A stretch of 64,000 nt of DNA from positions 14,925,219 through 14,989,218 of the forward strand of contig CM077034.1 of assembly GCA_039090855.1 (NCBI GenBank), written 5' to 3'. The notes under the pieces were generated by a model that had not been told where the DNA came from, made no database searches, and saw only the letters and a program-made list of their open reading frames with translations. This stretch comes from Macrothele yani (lineage: Eukaryota > Arthropoda > Arachnida > Araneae > Macrothelidae). Each line of letters opens with the position of its first letter. Position 1 is the first letter of the stretch. Shown piece after piece: positions 1-11,770 of this stretch. A program made the translations under genes and the position numbers.

Positions 1-98
1 TAGCTTGAAAATGATGGTAATAGTGTGATCACCTCTTGCAAATGTCATTTTGTTATGTTTTACCTTGTTCATTAGTTTGTTGTGTATTCTTTATCTAG

Positions 99-336
99 GA
101 GTGGGCATGCTGCTGTTGCCTTCCACATGAGTCGTTCTATTAAGCATATGAGTGCACAGGAACTCTTTGAATTGGGTCACCATATTTTGAAAGCTCATAT
201 CTACAAATCCATAGATCGCCAATCCCTCTTCCCCTGTCTTCCACGTGACCTTCAGGCCTTTTGGGTCAATTTAGCTAGCACGTCTATTGAAATGGCCCTC
301 GGATGTTTCAGGAATATATACAGCCCCAATGTCAAG
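99..336 (+). CDS. TANC: TANC/rols-like gene, internal exon 1
   Basis: Internal exon of a TANC-family (rolling pebbles) scaffold protein. In vertebrates the family is postsynaptic; in Drosophila it acts in myoblast fusion. The acceptor is the pyrimidine-rich stretch ending in AG at 97-98 and the donor is AAG|gtaaga at 337. The first base finishes a split codon; the other 79 codons end in phase 0. The product contains ELGHHILKAHIY and ends IYSPNVK, which matches the segment just before the ankyrin repeats of TANC proteins. The residues encoded at 24038 (VSRLLLLAGA) continue it exactly as in the family. Seen: splice sites, open frame, junction continuity. Family assignment is from recall of TANC proteins. 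Alternative: another ankyrin/STAND protein, less likely given the match on both sides of the junction. Confidence 0.8.
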
Positions 337-375
337 GTAAGAAATTGATTTTTCCAGAATTGACATCTGTCATCC

Positions 376-905
376 ATGTTTGTTTGTCATTCGTTTTTAC
401 ATTTCAGTGTAAGGCAATTAAATAAAGAGATCACAGTGAGAAGAACTGGCAGGAAAACACGTAACACACAAAACATTAAAAAAATTCTTGAAATCGTCAT
501 CACACGCGTGAGTCACGTTGAAAAATTAAGAGCGGGACGTTTCGGTAGCGGACTCCTACCTTCATCGGCCATGGAATGAGACACGTGGGAAAAATCGTCA
601 GTTGTTGCCAGATTTCAAAATCGCTTTCCAGATAATGGGGATGTTAAAAGGTGCGTCAGTATTGCAGGTGTTACGGGTAAGGTAGATTTCAATGCTTTTG
701 CGGTATCTGAGGGCATGCCGATTGCTCAGCTGGGCGATTCGCTTAGCATTGTGCCGATCGGGAGCCGCGGACGTATCGCTGATGGTTAAAATTGAAAGGG
801 GGTGGAACGGCTACCTTTCTTAACATCGGCGATATGCTCCATCAAACGCCGGTTTGTGCTGTGGTAAGTACTACCAATATAGTGGGTAACGCCTATGGAA
901 GTGTT
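376..905 (+). pseudogene. Unidentified coding-like relic in intron 1
   Basis: One frame stays coding-like from about 376 to 786, interrupted by a TGA at 577-579 and ended by TAA near 787. A shifted frame from about 805 to 931 continues with protein-like composition (for example FLNIGDMLHQTPVCAVVSTT). About 170 residues are readable with one stop and one frame change. The GC-rich, codon-like texture differs from the AT-rich intron around it. I do not recognise the protein. It could be a decayed transposon or retroelement gene or another old insertion. No terminal repeats are visible; a 250-bp satellite begins downstream at 1030. Confidence 0.35.
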
Positions 906-1029
906 GATAGGGATAGAGTAGACACCTTGTAAATCTAGGGATTTATTGAGAACTCATCCTTAAGGACAGAGATCTCAATAAACCCCTAGAGGCACAATGG
1001 CTCCTGCTTGAAGAAACACTTCACAAGAG

Positions 1030-3262
1030 AACCAACCAAATGATGGATCTAAGTCCTTTGTCTGTTGGTTCTCTTGAAACATGTTTCTTTGAGCAGAGCC
1101 ATTCCATCATTAAGCTTAGCTGCATTGTGTTATAGAAAAACTGAAACTATTCAACTGACAGATTTTTTCTTACATATGACCTGTTTCTATGGGAATGTAT
1201 TTACAAATTCTGTGTGGGTAGTGTTCATGGAACTTTGGTACAGAAAATAATGTGCACAGTTGTTATTAATGAAAAGATGATGGATCAAAGTCCTTTGTCT
1301 GTTGGTTCTCTTGAAACATGTTTCTTTGAACAGAGCCATTCCATCATTAAGTTTAGCTGCATTGTGTTATAGAAAAACTGAAACTATTCAACTGACAGAT
1401 TTTTTCTTGCATATGACCTGTTTCTATGGGAATGTATTTACAAATTCTGTGTGGGTAGTATTCACAACAGTTCACTGAACTTTGGTACAGAAAATAATGT
1501 GCACAGTTAGTTGTTATTAATGAAAAGATGATGGATCAAAGTCCTTTGTCTGTTGGTTCTCTTGAAACATGTTTCTTTGAGCAGAGCCATTCCATCATTA
1601 AGCTTAGCTGCATTGTGTTATAGAAAAACTGAAACTATTCAACTGACAGATTTTTTCTTACATATGACCTGTTTCTATGGGAATGTATTTACAAATTCTG
1701 TGTGGGTAGTGTTCATGGAACTTTGGTACAGAAAATAATGTGCACAGTTAGTTGTTATTAATGAAAAGATGATGGATCAAAGTCCTTTGTCTGTTGGTTC
1801 TCTTGAAACATGTTTCTTTGAACAGAGCCATTCCATCATTAAGTTTAGCTGCATTGTGTTATAGAAAAACTGAAACTATTCAACTGACAGATTTTTCTTA
1901 CATATGACCTGTTTCTATGGGAATGTATTTACAAATTCTGTGTGGGTAGTATTCACAAAAGTTCATGGAACTTTGGTACAGAAAATAATGTGCACAGTTG
2001 TTATTAATGAAAAGATGATGGATCAAAGTCCTTTGTCTGTTGGTTCTCTTGAAACATGTTTCTTTGAACAGAGCCATTCCATCATTAAGTTTAGCTGCAT
2101 TGTGTTATAGAAAAACTGAAACTATTCAACTGACAGATTTTTCTTGCATATGACCTGTTTCTATGGGAATGTATTTACAAATTCTGTGTGGGTAGTATTC
2201 ACAACAGTTCATGGAACTTTGGTACAGAAAATAATGTGCACAGTTAGTTGTTATTAATGAAAATATGATGGATGAAAGTCCTTTGTCTGTTGGTTCTCTT
2301 GAAACATGTTTCTTTGAACAGAGCCATTCCATCATTAAGCTTAGCTGCATTGTGTTATAGAAAAATTGAAACTATTCAACTGTCAGATTTTTTCTTACAT
2401 ATGACTTGTTTCTATGGGAATGTATTTACAAATTCCGTGTGGGTAGTATTCACAAAAGTTCATGGAACTTTGGTACAGAAAATAATGTGCACAGTTAGTT
2501 GTTATTAATGAAAAGATGATGGATCAAAGTCCTTTGTCTGTTGGTTCTCTTGAAACATGTTTCTTTGAACAGAGCCATTCCATCATCAAGCTTAGCTGCA
2601 TTGTGTTATAGAAAAACTGAAACTATTCAACTGACAGATTTTTTCTTACATATGACCTGTTTCTATGGGAATGTATTTACAAATTCCGTGAGGGTAGTAT
2701 TCGCAAAAGTTCACAGAACTTTGGTACAGAAAATAATGTGCACAGTTAGTTGTTATTAATGAAAAGATGATGGATCAAAGTCCTTTGTCTGTTGGTTCTC
2801 TTGAAACATGTTTCTTTGAACAGAGCCATTCCATCATTAAGCTTAGCTGCATTGTGTTATAGAAAAACTGAAACTATTCAACTGACAGATTTTTTCTTAC
2901 ATATGACCTGTTTCTATGGGAATGTATTTACAAATTCCGTGAGGGTAGTATTCACAAAAGTTCACAGAACTTTGGTACAGAAAATAATGTGCACAGTTAG
3001 TTGTTATTAATGAAAAGATGATGGATCAAAGTCCTTTGTCTGTTGGTTCTCTTGAAACATGTTTCTTTGAACAGAGCCATTCCATCATTAAGCTTAGCTG
3101 CATTGTGTTATAGAAAAACTGAAACTATTCAAGTGACACATTTTTTCTTACATATGACCTGTTTCTATGGGAATGTATTTACAAATTCCGTGTGGGTAGT
3201 ATTCACAAAAGTTCACGGAACTTCGGTACAGAAAATATTGTGCACAGTTAGTTGTTATTAAT
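1030..3262. repeat. Tandem satellite, ~250-bp unit, ~9 copies
   Basis: Nine head-to-tail copies of a 240-251 bp unit. Each has GATGGATCAAAGTCCTTTG, then a CATTCCATCATTAAG block, and ends near TGTGCACAGTTAGTTG. Later copies (2270-3260) are full length; several earlier ones lack short blocks, such as CAAAAGTTCA before ATGGAACTTTGG. Short open frames repeat in each copy (LKHVSLNRAIPSLSLAALCYRK) because the copies are alike, not because they code. No transposon features are visible. Confidence 0.9.
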
Positions 3263-3539
3263 GAAAATCAGGTAATTTAATAAAGACAAATTACGTAAAG
3301 AATTTACAAGTGTGTGCTTTGGTGAGAGAAATGAATGGAATGGAATGAAATGTAACAGTTCTTTGCGACATGCCACTCTGGAAAATTTAAAAAACCACCT
3401 GGAGAACCTGGAAAAGTCAGGGAATTTTGTTATTACTTTTGAGTGGGAACCCTGGATAAGCAAATGTGTGGGAAATTCTTCTGAACTATGATAAGCGAAT
3501 GCGAGGGGGTGTGAGGTCCGAGTTTGTGATCTGCTGAAT

Positions 3540-3662
3540 TTTTGTAGTCCAGGAATCTAGTCTAAAATTTCGGTTGCCCATCGGTGGTCTGTTCTTCTGG
3601 AAATATGTCCAGCCCATTGCCATTTCAGGGATTTTACTCTGAGCATGATATTTTCCATGTAT
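3540..3662 (-). mobile_element. RTE-type LINE 3' fragment
   Basis: About 120 bp matching the 3' coding end of the RTE element at 33956-35345: the reverse complement encodes the same RTDHRW and ILDW stretch. The rest of 3263-3920 is AT-rich intron in which I see nothing else. Confidence 0.6.
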
Positions 3663-3924
3663 ACGGTATACATATATATGTAAAGACATACATTATACAT
3701 CTGTAGTTCTGTTCAAGAGCCAGGAGAATTCCAAATGTAAGTAAAACCAAATATGCATTTTATAAGTCAAATTAAGTGACGGATAAAAGATGGCATTTTG
3801 GCATAGAAAACTGTATTTGCAACTTGACGATGCTTTTGGCTTTAAGTAAGACTAATGAAAATTAAATTTCTGCTGTCAAGTGTTACTTTTTAGCACGTCT
3901 TTTGTGAAAAAAAAAGATCGTGCT

Positions 3925-6720
3925 TCTGTTATCGGTTTACAGTAGCTCCTGATGGGAAATCGTTTGCACATAATTTATAATTTTTGTAAGAAATGGTTTG
4001 GCCACCAGGTGGCGTAAGTTTTAATTTTCGCTTCTGTTGTATTTGCAGCAAAATATGAGCTTCTAAATTCTCGATTGAAAAAAACGTCATTTGTTGACCG
4101 ATACTAGTCATGTCGACAAATCTTTTAGAAATATTTTCTTCTTAAAATAGTGCATGGTTTCTATGCCAGGAGGCGTAGATGTAGATCTTATTTTTGTCAA
4201 TATCTCTACTTGTAGGAGTCCGATTTGAAAAATTCCTTCTTTGTTGGATAGTGTTTCTAGTGTGACATGTGGTTCATATAATTTCAAAATTTTCAAGTAA
4301 TTCATAGACTTTCCGCTAGGGGGCGTAAATGTAAATTGCATTTCCCCCCATATTTCTGCTTCTAAATCTCCGATTTGAAAAATTCTTTCTGCACCGCATA
4401 CAGCTCATGATGTGAAATCGTTTGCACATAATTTATAATTTTTGTAAGAAATGGTTAGGCCACCAGGTGGCGTAAGTTTTAATTTTCGCTTCTGTTGTAT
4501 TTGCAGCAAAATATGAGCTTCTAAAGTCTCGATTGAAAAAAAAAAAGTCGTTTGTTGACCGATACTACTCATGTCGACAAACCTTTTAGGAGCATTTTCT
4601 TCTTGAAATAATGCAGGGTTTCTACGCCAGGGCGTAGGTGTATATTTAATTTTTGTCAATATCTCTACTCTGCAACTATTAGTCCGATTTGAAAAATTCT
4701 TTTTGCATTCGGAAGCTTGGAATAGGCAAATGATGATCCTTCATTTCGTTTTTTTTTTTTACGATGCACAATTTTGCCGTTAGAGGGCGTAAATGAAGAT
4801 GTCGAAGTCAAAAATGCGTTTTATTCTACATATTTGCTTCTAAACATCCGATTGAAATTTTTTTGTATCTTTCGATTCCATTTATGTCGAAGAGTATTTT
4901 AGATATAGTTATTTTTTTCGAATTACGCATAGATTTTCCACTAGGGGCGTGAAAGTAAATTACATTTTCCCGATAACTCTTTTTCTAAAACTCCGATTTG
5001 AAAAAAAAATTCTTCACCGGATACATCATATGATGGAAAATCTTTTGCATATAATTTCAAATTTTTGGCAAAGAATACTTTGGCCACCAGGGGGCGTAAG
5101 TGTTAATTTTTGCTTCTATGTATTTGCCATAAAATCAGAGCTTCTAAAATATTGATTGAAAAATTCTTTTGAGGACTGATGCCACTCACATCGATAAACC
5201 TTTTCGGAATATTTTCTTCTTAAAATATTGCACAGTTTCTCCGCCAGGGCGTAGATGTACATCTTATTTTTGTCAATATCTCTACTTCTAGGAGTACGAT
5301 TTGAAAAATTCCTTCTTTGTTGGATAGTGTTTTCCGTGTGACATGTTTTTTATATAATTTCAACATTTTCAAGTAATTCATAGACTTTCCGCTAGGGGGC
5401 GTAGAGGTAAATTGCGTTTTCCCCCATGTCTCTGCTTCTAAATCTCCGATTTGAAAAATTCTTTCTGCACCGGATACAGCTCCTGATGAGAAATCGTTTG
5501 CACATAATTTCTAAGTTTTGTAAAAAAATAGTTTGGCCACCAGGGGGCGTAAATCTTAATTTCCGCTTCTGTTGTATTTGGAACAAAATATGAGCTTCTA
5601 AATTCTCGATTGAAAAAAACGTCATTTGTTGACCGATACTAGTCATGTCGACAAATCTTTTAGAAATATTTTCTTCTTAAAATAGTGCATGGTTTCTATG
5701 CCAGGAGGCGTAGATGTAGATCTTATTTTTGTCAATATCTCTACTTGTAGGAGTCCGATTTGAAAAATTCCTTCTTTGTTGGATAGTGTTTCTAGTGTGA
5801 CATGTGGTTCATATAATTTCAAAATTTTCAAGTAATTCATAGACTTTCCGCTAGGGGGCGTAAATGTAAATTGCGTTTCCCCCATATTTCTGCTTCTAAA
5901 TCTCCGATTTGAAAAATTCTTTCTGCACCGCATACAGCTCATGATGTGAAATCGTTTGCACATAATTTATAATTTTTGTAAGAAATGGTTAGGCCACCAG
6001 GTGGCGTAAGTCTTAATTTTCGCTTCTGTTGTATTTGCAGCAAAATATGAGCTTCTAAAATCTCGAGTGAAAAAAAAAGTCGTTTGTTGACCGATACTAC
6101 TCATGTCGACAAACCTTTTAGGAACATTTTCTTCTTGAAATAATGCATGGTTGCTACGCCAGGGGCGTAGATGTATATTTAATTTTTGTCAATATCTCTA
6201 CTTCTAAGAGTCCGATTTGGAAAATTCTTTCTTTGTTGGATAGTGTTTCCGATGCGAAATGTTTTTCCTATAAATTCAAAATTTTCAAGTAAATCATGGA
6301 CTTTCCGCTAGGGGGCACAAAAGTAAATGTTTTCTGCATTATTTCTGCTCCTAAAGCTCTGATTTGAAAAATTCTTTCTGTATCGCATACAAGACCTGAT
6401 GGAATATATTTTTCACATAATTTCTAATGTTTGGTAAGGAATGGTTTAGCCATCAGGGGTCATAAGTGTTAATTTCTGCTTCTGAAGCATTTGTTGCAAA
6501 ATCTGCGCTCCTGAAAACTGGACTAATTTTTTTTTTTCCTTGGACCGATACCGCTTATACGGATAAACCTTTTGAGAATACTTTCCTCATAAAATAATGC
6601 ATGGTTCTTCCACCAGGGGACGTAAAGTCACATCTTATTTTTGGCGATGTCTCTGTTTCTAAGAGTTCGTAAGCTCACGATTCCGTTTACAGCAATATCT
6701 GAGGGATTAAAAACCCGATT
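3925..6720. repeat. Tandem array with CTCF-like cores every ~150 bp
   Basis: Degenerate monomers of 145-167 bp in three alternating types. Type A carries CCACCAGGKGGCG (4002, 4460, 5084, 5537, 5994, relics at 6450 and 6610). Type B carries GCCAGGAGGCG or a shortened form (4162, 4627, 5242, 5699, 6157). Type C carries CCGCTAGGGGGCG (4313, 5389, 5848, 6305; variants at 4777 and 4938). The A-B-C order repeats at about 460 bp. 3930-4340 and 5480-5880 are near-identical copies. Between cores, GATTTGAAAAATTCTTT is common. All cores face the same way and resemble the metazoan CTCF core. Binding is an inference. Confidence 0.85.
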
Positions 6721-7332
6721 GAAAATCTTCTTTCTTTCGTCAGATACTATTGTTTTCCATACCGGTTCCATTGACTTTGAATAGCTTTGATAAATTTAAT
6801 TTGCGTCAGAGCGGATTCAAAAGACGTGCTTATTACAACCGAAAATTCTGTGTCAACTTTCTTGTTTTCTAGGGTTTTCCTTGTGTTTGTGTGCAAGAGA
6901 TGACCATATTCCATAGTGCCAAGGGGATGTTGCTTTCAATTTCTTATATTTTATTCTTCACTTAGTTTGACTTAAATGCAAAATATTTTGCTTTTAACTG
7001 TTTTGTCAAATATGTGACAATTTGTATTAGTGATAAGGAAACCTTAAATTTTTTGGAACAGTAATACCTCACCAGTCACCAATGTATGCCCCTACGTTTC
7101 GATATAACTATAATTTTAATTGAACTTTTTGACTGTTTGTTACAACTCATTTCAGTGTTTTATGAGAGTTCTTATTGGGCATGAATATAGGCTTGAAAAT
7201 TTTTACGAGTCCTTGAAAAGTCCTTGATTTTTTTGGCGGAAAAAGAGTGGGAACTATACTGTTAGTGCTTTTAGTATACTGCTGTAGGTTACAAAACTGC
7301 ATACTTCTCGGGTTTTTTCAGTTATGTTTATG
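6721..7332. other. AT-rich intron with one shared interspersed block
   Basis: No gene is visible. Positions 7078-7190 match 51800-51910 at high identity (both end GGGCATGAATATA), so this is a dispersed repeat. A TCCTTGAAAAGTCCTTG block follows at 7208, like the text at 51280-51380. Confidence 0.55.
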
Positions 7333-7674
7333 TAGGGTGCCAAGTAAAGTCCTTTCTCCGCCCCATAACTTTCGAACGCCGACAGCTATAGCCATAAAAA
7401 CGGTGTCTAGGTATAGTGAAGTGGCTATGCGCTATTCGATGAGACAGCTTACAGCGCCTCTTAGCGGCAAAGTCAGGAGTTAGCATGCCGATCTCGAAAA
7501 CTATACGAGATATGGGAAAATAGCGAATTACAAAGTTTTAGAGCAGCATTGATTTAATACGAAAAGACACCTTGCGCACATGAATGCTAAGAATAGAACG
7601 CCTACAACGCTCGTTTGTTTGTTCGCGATGTCGAACACTGTTACAACACAAAACGCGTCAGAAAGTAGCAATTA

Positions 7675-9677
7675 CCGTATATACTCGCGTATAAGTCAAG
7701 AAATTTGGGACAAAATGAGAGCTTCAAAGTAATGGGGTTGACTTATACGCGGAGTCTAAAAAAATCGTAAGTCCAAAAGTTCTTCCTGTGAGGCAAAAGG
7801 CAATACATCCCAAAATAAATAAAAATGCTGATGCGGTATTAATTACGAAATCGCAACCCTCTGAAAGAAAAAGAAAAAAAGAAAGAAAGAAAAAACGCCG
7901 ATGTGGTAGAATTACGAAATCGCGACCCTCCGAATTTCTCCGCACTTTCAAAAGTCTCCTCTCTCCTGGCTTTGCGTATCCACAGCACAGTCACAGCCGC
8001 ACATAGAAAGCTCCGCCCTTCTGACTACCAGTTGATTGCACTGACCTTCGACGTAACAGAGCCATGCGACAGCCAGTGTTAGGTGTTGCTTGTTCTTAAT
8101 CGCACGCGTTTTTCTTGTTCTTAATCGCACGTGTCTCGCTTCTCCTATTATGGGTTACACGGATTCTCTAAAGAAGCGGATGTCCTATAATGCAGGATTC
8201 AAGTTGAAAGTGGTTTCTTTTGCAGAAAATACTAACAACTGTGCTGCTTCACGTCAATTTGGCATTAACGAAAAACTCATTCGAGATTGGCGTAAAAAAA
8301 AAAACGGACTTGGTGAAAATCCCAAAATCGCAAAAGGTGCTGCGCCGTGGAACGACATCTTTCCCAGAGCTGGAAAGTGTCTTGAATGATTGGATTGTGG
8401 GCTGCAGACAAAATGATTACATTGTAACGCGAACTGGTATACATTTGCGAGCAATGAAGCTCGCAAAAGATGAAAAGTTTGCAGCCGCAAATAACACTTT
8501 TCGTGCCTCACCAGGTTGGTGCACAAGGTTCATGAACCGCTATGGGTTGTGTCTACGCCAGCGCACCGAAATTGTACAAAAGTTACCTTGTGACCTCGAA
8601 ACAAAGATAATGGAATTTCAAAAGTATGTAATTCAAAAGAGAAAAGAGGCTGCTTTTGAACTTTCCCAAATAGGGAACATGGATGAAACCGCCATGTGTT
8701 TCGACCTTCCTGGAAATAAGACGGTGAACCAAAAGGGCGAGAAAAATATCTTGATCAAAACGACTGGCCACGAAAAATCCAGTTTCACGGTTGTTCTTTC
8801 CTGTTTGGCCAACGGCAGTAAGCTATTTCCGGTAAATATTTTCAAACGCAAAACTTTGCCGAAAAGCGTTGTCTCTCCGTCTGGTGTGCTCGTTCGTGCC
8901 CATTTAAAAGGATGGATGAACGAATCCGGAACAATTGACTGGTTAAAGAATGTGTGGAACAAAAGGCCAGGTGCACTTTTGAGGAAACCTCTTTTGGTGT
9001 GGGATGTGTTTGTTGCACACTGTTGTGCAGAAGTGAAAAAAACTGCAGAAAATTCAAAAACATCTCTTGCTGTCATCCCAGGTGGGTTGACATCTGTTCT
9101 TCAACCACTAGATGTCTGCCTTAATAAGCCCTTCAAGGACAACGTGCGGAGGTATTGGGCAGGTTGGATAAGTTCCGATTTGCCGACTGAAACCAAGGGC
9201 ATGGAAATCTAAAGAAGCCGGATATCGTTTTGATTGCGCGATGGGTCAAGGATGCTTGGGATGCAATACCTGCAGAAATGGTCGTGAAATCATTCAAGAA
9301 ATGTTGCATTAGTAACAAACTCGATGGCACAGAGGATGATGAGACTTTTATGAGTGATGATGACAGTGATTCTGATGACACAGGCATAGATGGGAATACT
9401 GATGTTTATGATGACGCGCCGATGACGGAGAAAGACTTTTTGAACTGTTTGGGGAGTCTGACTCGGAATCGGATTTTGAAGGGTTTTGATGAAGTTTTTG
9501 GGTATGCAAATTAAATTTAGTATTATATATGTAATTTTTTTCGTTTTCAAATGTTTTTGAATAAATTCATTGAATTTTTTTTTCTCTCATTCCGGGATCG
9601 ACTTATACATGAGTTTCCGATTTCTTACGATTTTTTCCTCTGAAAGTGGGGGTCGACTTATACGCGAGTATAAACGG
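7675..9677 (+). mobile_element. Pogo/Tigger-like DNA transposon
   Basis: About 2.0 kb, flanked by TA at 7673-7674 and 9678-9679. Terminal inverted repeats read CCGTATATACTCGCGTATAA at the left and end TACGCGAGTATAAACGG at the right. A second copy of the GACTTATACGCG motif lies just inside both ends (7738 and 9598), probably a subterminal transposase site. It encodes a pogo-type transposase on the plus strand. Confidence 0.85.
8150..9514 (+). pseudogene. Pogo-type transposase, two frame breaks
   Basis: Starts at ATG 8150. It has an N-terminal helix-turn-helix (FKLKVVSFAENTNNCAASRQ), then a CENP-B-like region (FRASPGWCTRFMNRYGL) and a DDE catalytic domain. The acidic residues are visible in GNMDETAMCF, LLVWDVFVAH and VLQPLDVCLN, spaced as in pogo/Tigger (DDE_1). 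An acidic tail (DDDSDSDDTG) follows. The frame shifts at the A-run near 8299 and again near 9200, so this copy is inactive. The catalytic triad itself is kept, suggesting recent decay. Confidence 0.8.
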
Positions 9678-9702
9678 TAGTTGTCACTAAGCACATTTAC
9701 CG

Positions 9703-10180
9703 TCAGAGCTCAATGTGCTCTCTGTCAGCCACAATACACATTTGGACTCTAGATTTAATCTCGCGCTGCACATTTTGCAGCATGTCAGGTGACACGCTGG
9801 AACAAGCATGAGTTATACGGCGTCGAAGGTCCTGCAACGTTGTCGGAGGGTCTGATAAACCTGTTCTTTGAGGTAGCTCCACAAGAAGAAGTCCAATGGG
9901 GTGAGGTCCGGTGAGCATGCAGGCCACTCTACCAAACCACCATAGCCGATGAATTGTTGCTCGAATATCTCGACCAGGTACCTTCTTACGTTTCCTGGCT
10001 GGTGTGGAGGGGCGCCGTCTTGTTGGAACCAAACATTTTGCAGTTGAGGCAACGGCAGGTTGTCCAACCATGTGACTTCCGGTAAAAGTCTTGGATATCT
10101 ACTGTTTGCTTTTGTTTAGCTGCCAATAAAGAAATATGCTTTTTCAGAGTGTCCACAGAATTATCAAACCTGATTTCCCT
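9703..10180 (-). pseudogene. Mariner-type transposase, C-terminal block
   Basis: C-terminal half of the transposase of the 7-kb element. WFQQDGAPPH carries the second catalytic Asp and CSPDLTPLDFFLWSYLKEQV carries the last part of the DDE/D domain (IS630-Tc1-mariner superfamily). The frame changes near 9835, just after YLKEQVYQT, and continues as the C-terminal tail ending REHIEL at 9703. The sequence between 10068 and the Tc1 insertion is damaged. The block continues the N-terminal block on the far side of the Tc1 element. Confidence 0.7.
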
Positions 10181-10201
10181 GACTTTCCCTGACCAAATAT
10201 A

Positions 10202-11767
10202 CACTGCTGGACAATTGGATCATAAACGGCTATGTTGCGCATAAAAAAGTAAATGTGGTTGGATGCCAAGTGAAATAAAATAATGTCAGAAAGCCAGGAC
10301 ATTACAAGAAAGACAATTTATTGTGCTCTGAAATCCAGAAGGCTTTGGAACGTGTTCAAGGGACAAACAGGCCATTTTGTGCAGAATACGTAAACGTGAA
10401 AAAAATGCAATTACCGTCCGCAGGCGTTCCGGCGTAAGATGTCAATACGGGATATGGCCACCATGGAGGGCGATGCAAGATTCCACACGTCGTGTCAGGC
10501 TTTGCACAACATTATCAAGCAGCTGTTGGGGTAATTTATCCCATTCCTCTGTCAGTGCACGGATGAGGGTGTCCTTGTTTATTGGAGGGCATTGGCGACC
10601 AGCAAGACTCCTCCTCAAAGCATCCCACACATTTTCAAGGAGATTCAGATCTGGAGAACGTGCTGGCCATACGAGGCGTTGAATATCCTCGCTCTCAAGA
10701 CACTCCTGGACAGCGACTGTTCGATGACATGTTGCGTTGTCGTCCATGAAAATGAATCTATCACCGACAGCACCACGGAACATGCGAACATGAGGTAGCA
10801 GAACATCATTAATGTGTCGTTGGCCATTCATAGTCCTAGTTGGAAGCACTTAGAGGGACGTACGGCCATTGATCATGATGCCAGCCCATACCATGACACA
10901 ACCTGTCGGATATCGGTCCCTTTCCTGTATGTTTGCTGGACAATATGCAGTACCATTATCACGCCAGATCAGTTGTCGTCGACAATCAGACGATAGACTG
11001 TATCTACTCTCATCTGAGAAGAGGACAGCAGACCAGTCGTTATCAGTCCAATTGTGATGTTGATGGCACCATTGCAAACGGGCGGTACGGTGACGTCTGG
11101 ACAATAGGATGCACACAACAGGACGGCGGGCGTATAGTCCTCCTTCAAAACCATGTATGGCAAATCCTGCGGTGGATCTCCCGAAAAACGTCTGGCGACA
11201 GTTTTTCGGGAGATCCGCTTGCCAGTAGCAGCCATAAACTGATTTGCTAATTCACTAGCTGTGCTGCGCCGGTGTCTTTTTGTTGATAGCACTATGTACC
11301 GATCTTCTGCAGGTGTCGTACTGCGAACGCGACTTCCCCGTGACGTTTGCTACACTCTCCATTTGTTTGAAATGATTTCCAAAGCCTTGAAACAACACTG
11401 TGGCTGACGTCGAACTCCCTGGCAACATCTGTTATTTTTCGCCCTTCTTCAATCTTGCCAATAATACGGCCACGCATAAAATCATCTTGGTGATGTCGGG
11501 AAGACATACTGAAAACTGCCAGTTCGTCAATTGATTGTTTCCCTTTCAACTTTGCGTTTGAACAACAACGGTCAATACGCGTCAAATCCTTTATATCTCT
11601 TATCAGCGCTATGACGTCACGAACAAGTTCGGCAATCCAAAATTTGCATACGCACAACACGTCTTACTGTATCCCGCACTTATGCAAATTTCCACATTTT
11701 CCTGCCTTCCATTTTATGGTTGCTATCGTTGCTATTGTCATCCGTCCTTAGCAGTTGTCCAGCAGTG
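10202..11767 (-). mobile_element. Tc1-like transposon family A, copy 1
   Basis: Bounded by CACTGCTGGACAATTG at 10202 and its inverse ending CCAGCAGTG at 11767, with TA duplications at 10200-10201 and 11768-11769. It is inserted in the mariner-type transposase gene. A second copy of the family lies at 27876-29419, also on the minus strand. Confidence 0.88.
10442..11507 (-). pseudogene. Tc1 family A transposase, copy 1
   Basis: Starts MSSRHHQDD (11507). The paired helix-turn-helix includes KITDVAREFDVSHSVVSRLW. The DDE residues are present: FSDESRY, FMDDNATCH and NLLENVWD. It ends HGGHIPY at 10442. Frameshifts near 11290, 11000 and 10850 break it into four frames. A 16-bp inverted duplication (11174-11189 against 11201-11216), absent from copy 2, replaces normal coding sequence between the DNA-binding and catalytic parts. 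Confidence 0.82.
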
Positions 11768-11770
11768 TAT

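Noticed and set aside
1065..3261. Small secreted-protein family (LKHVSLNRAIPS frames)
   Set aside because: Each is a frame in a 250-bp satellite unit; differences between units do not respect codons.
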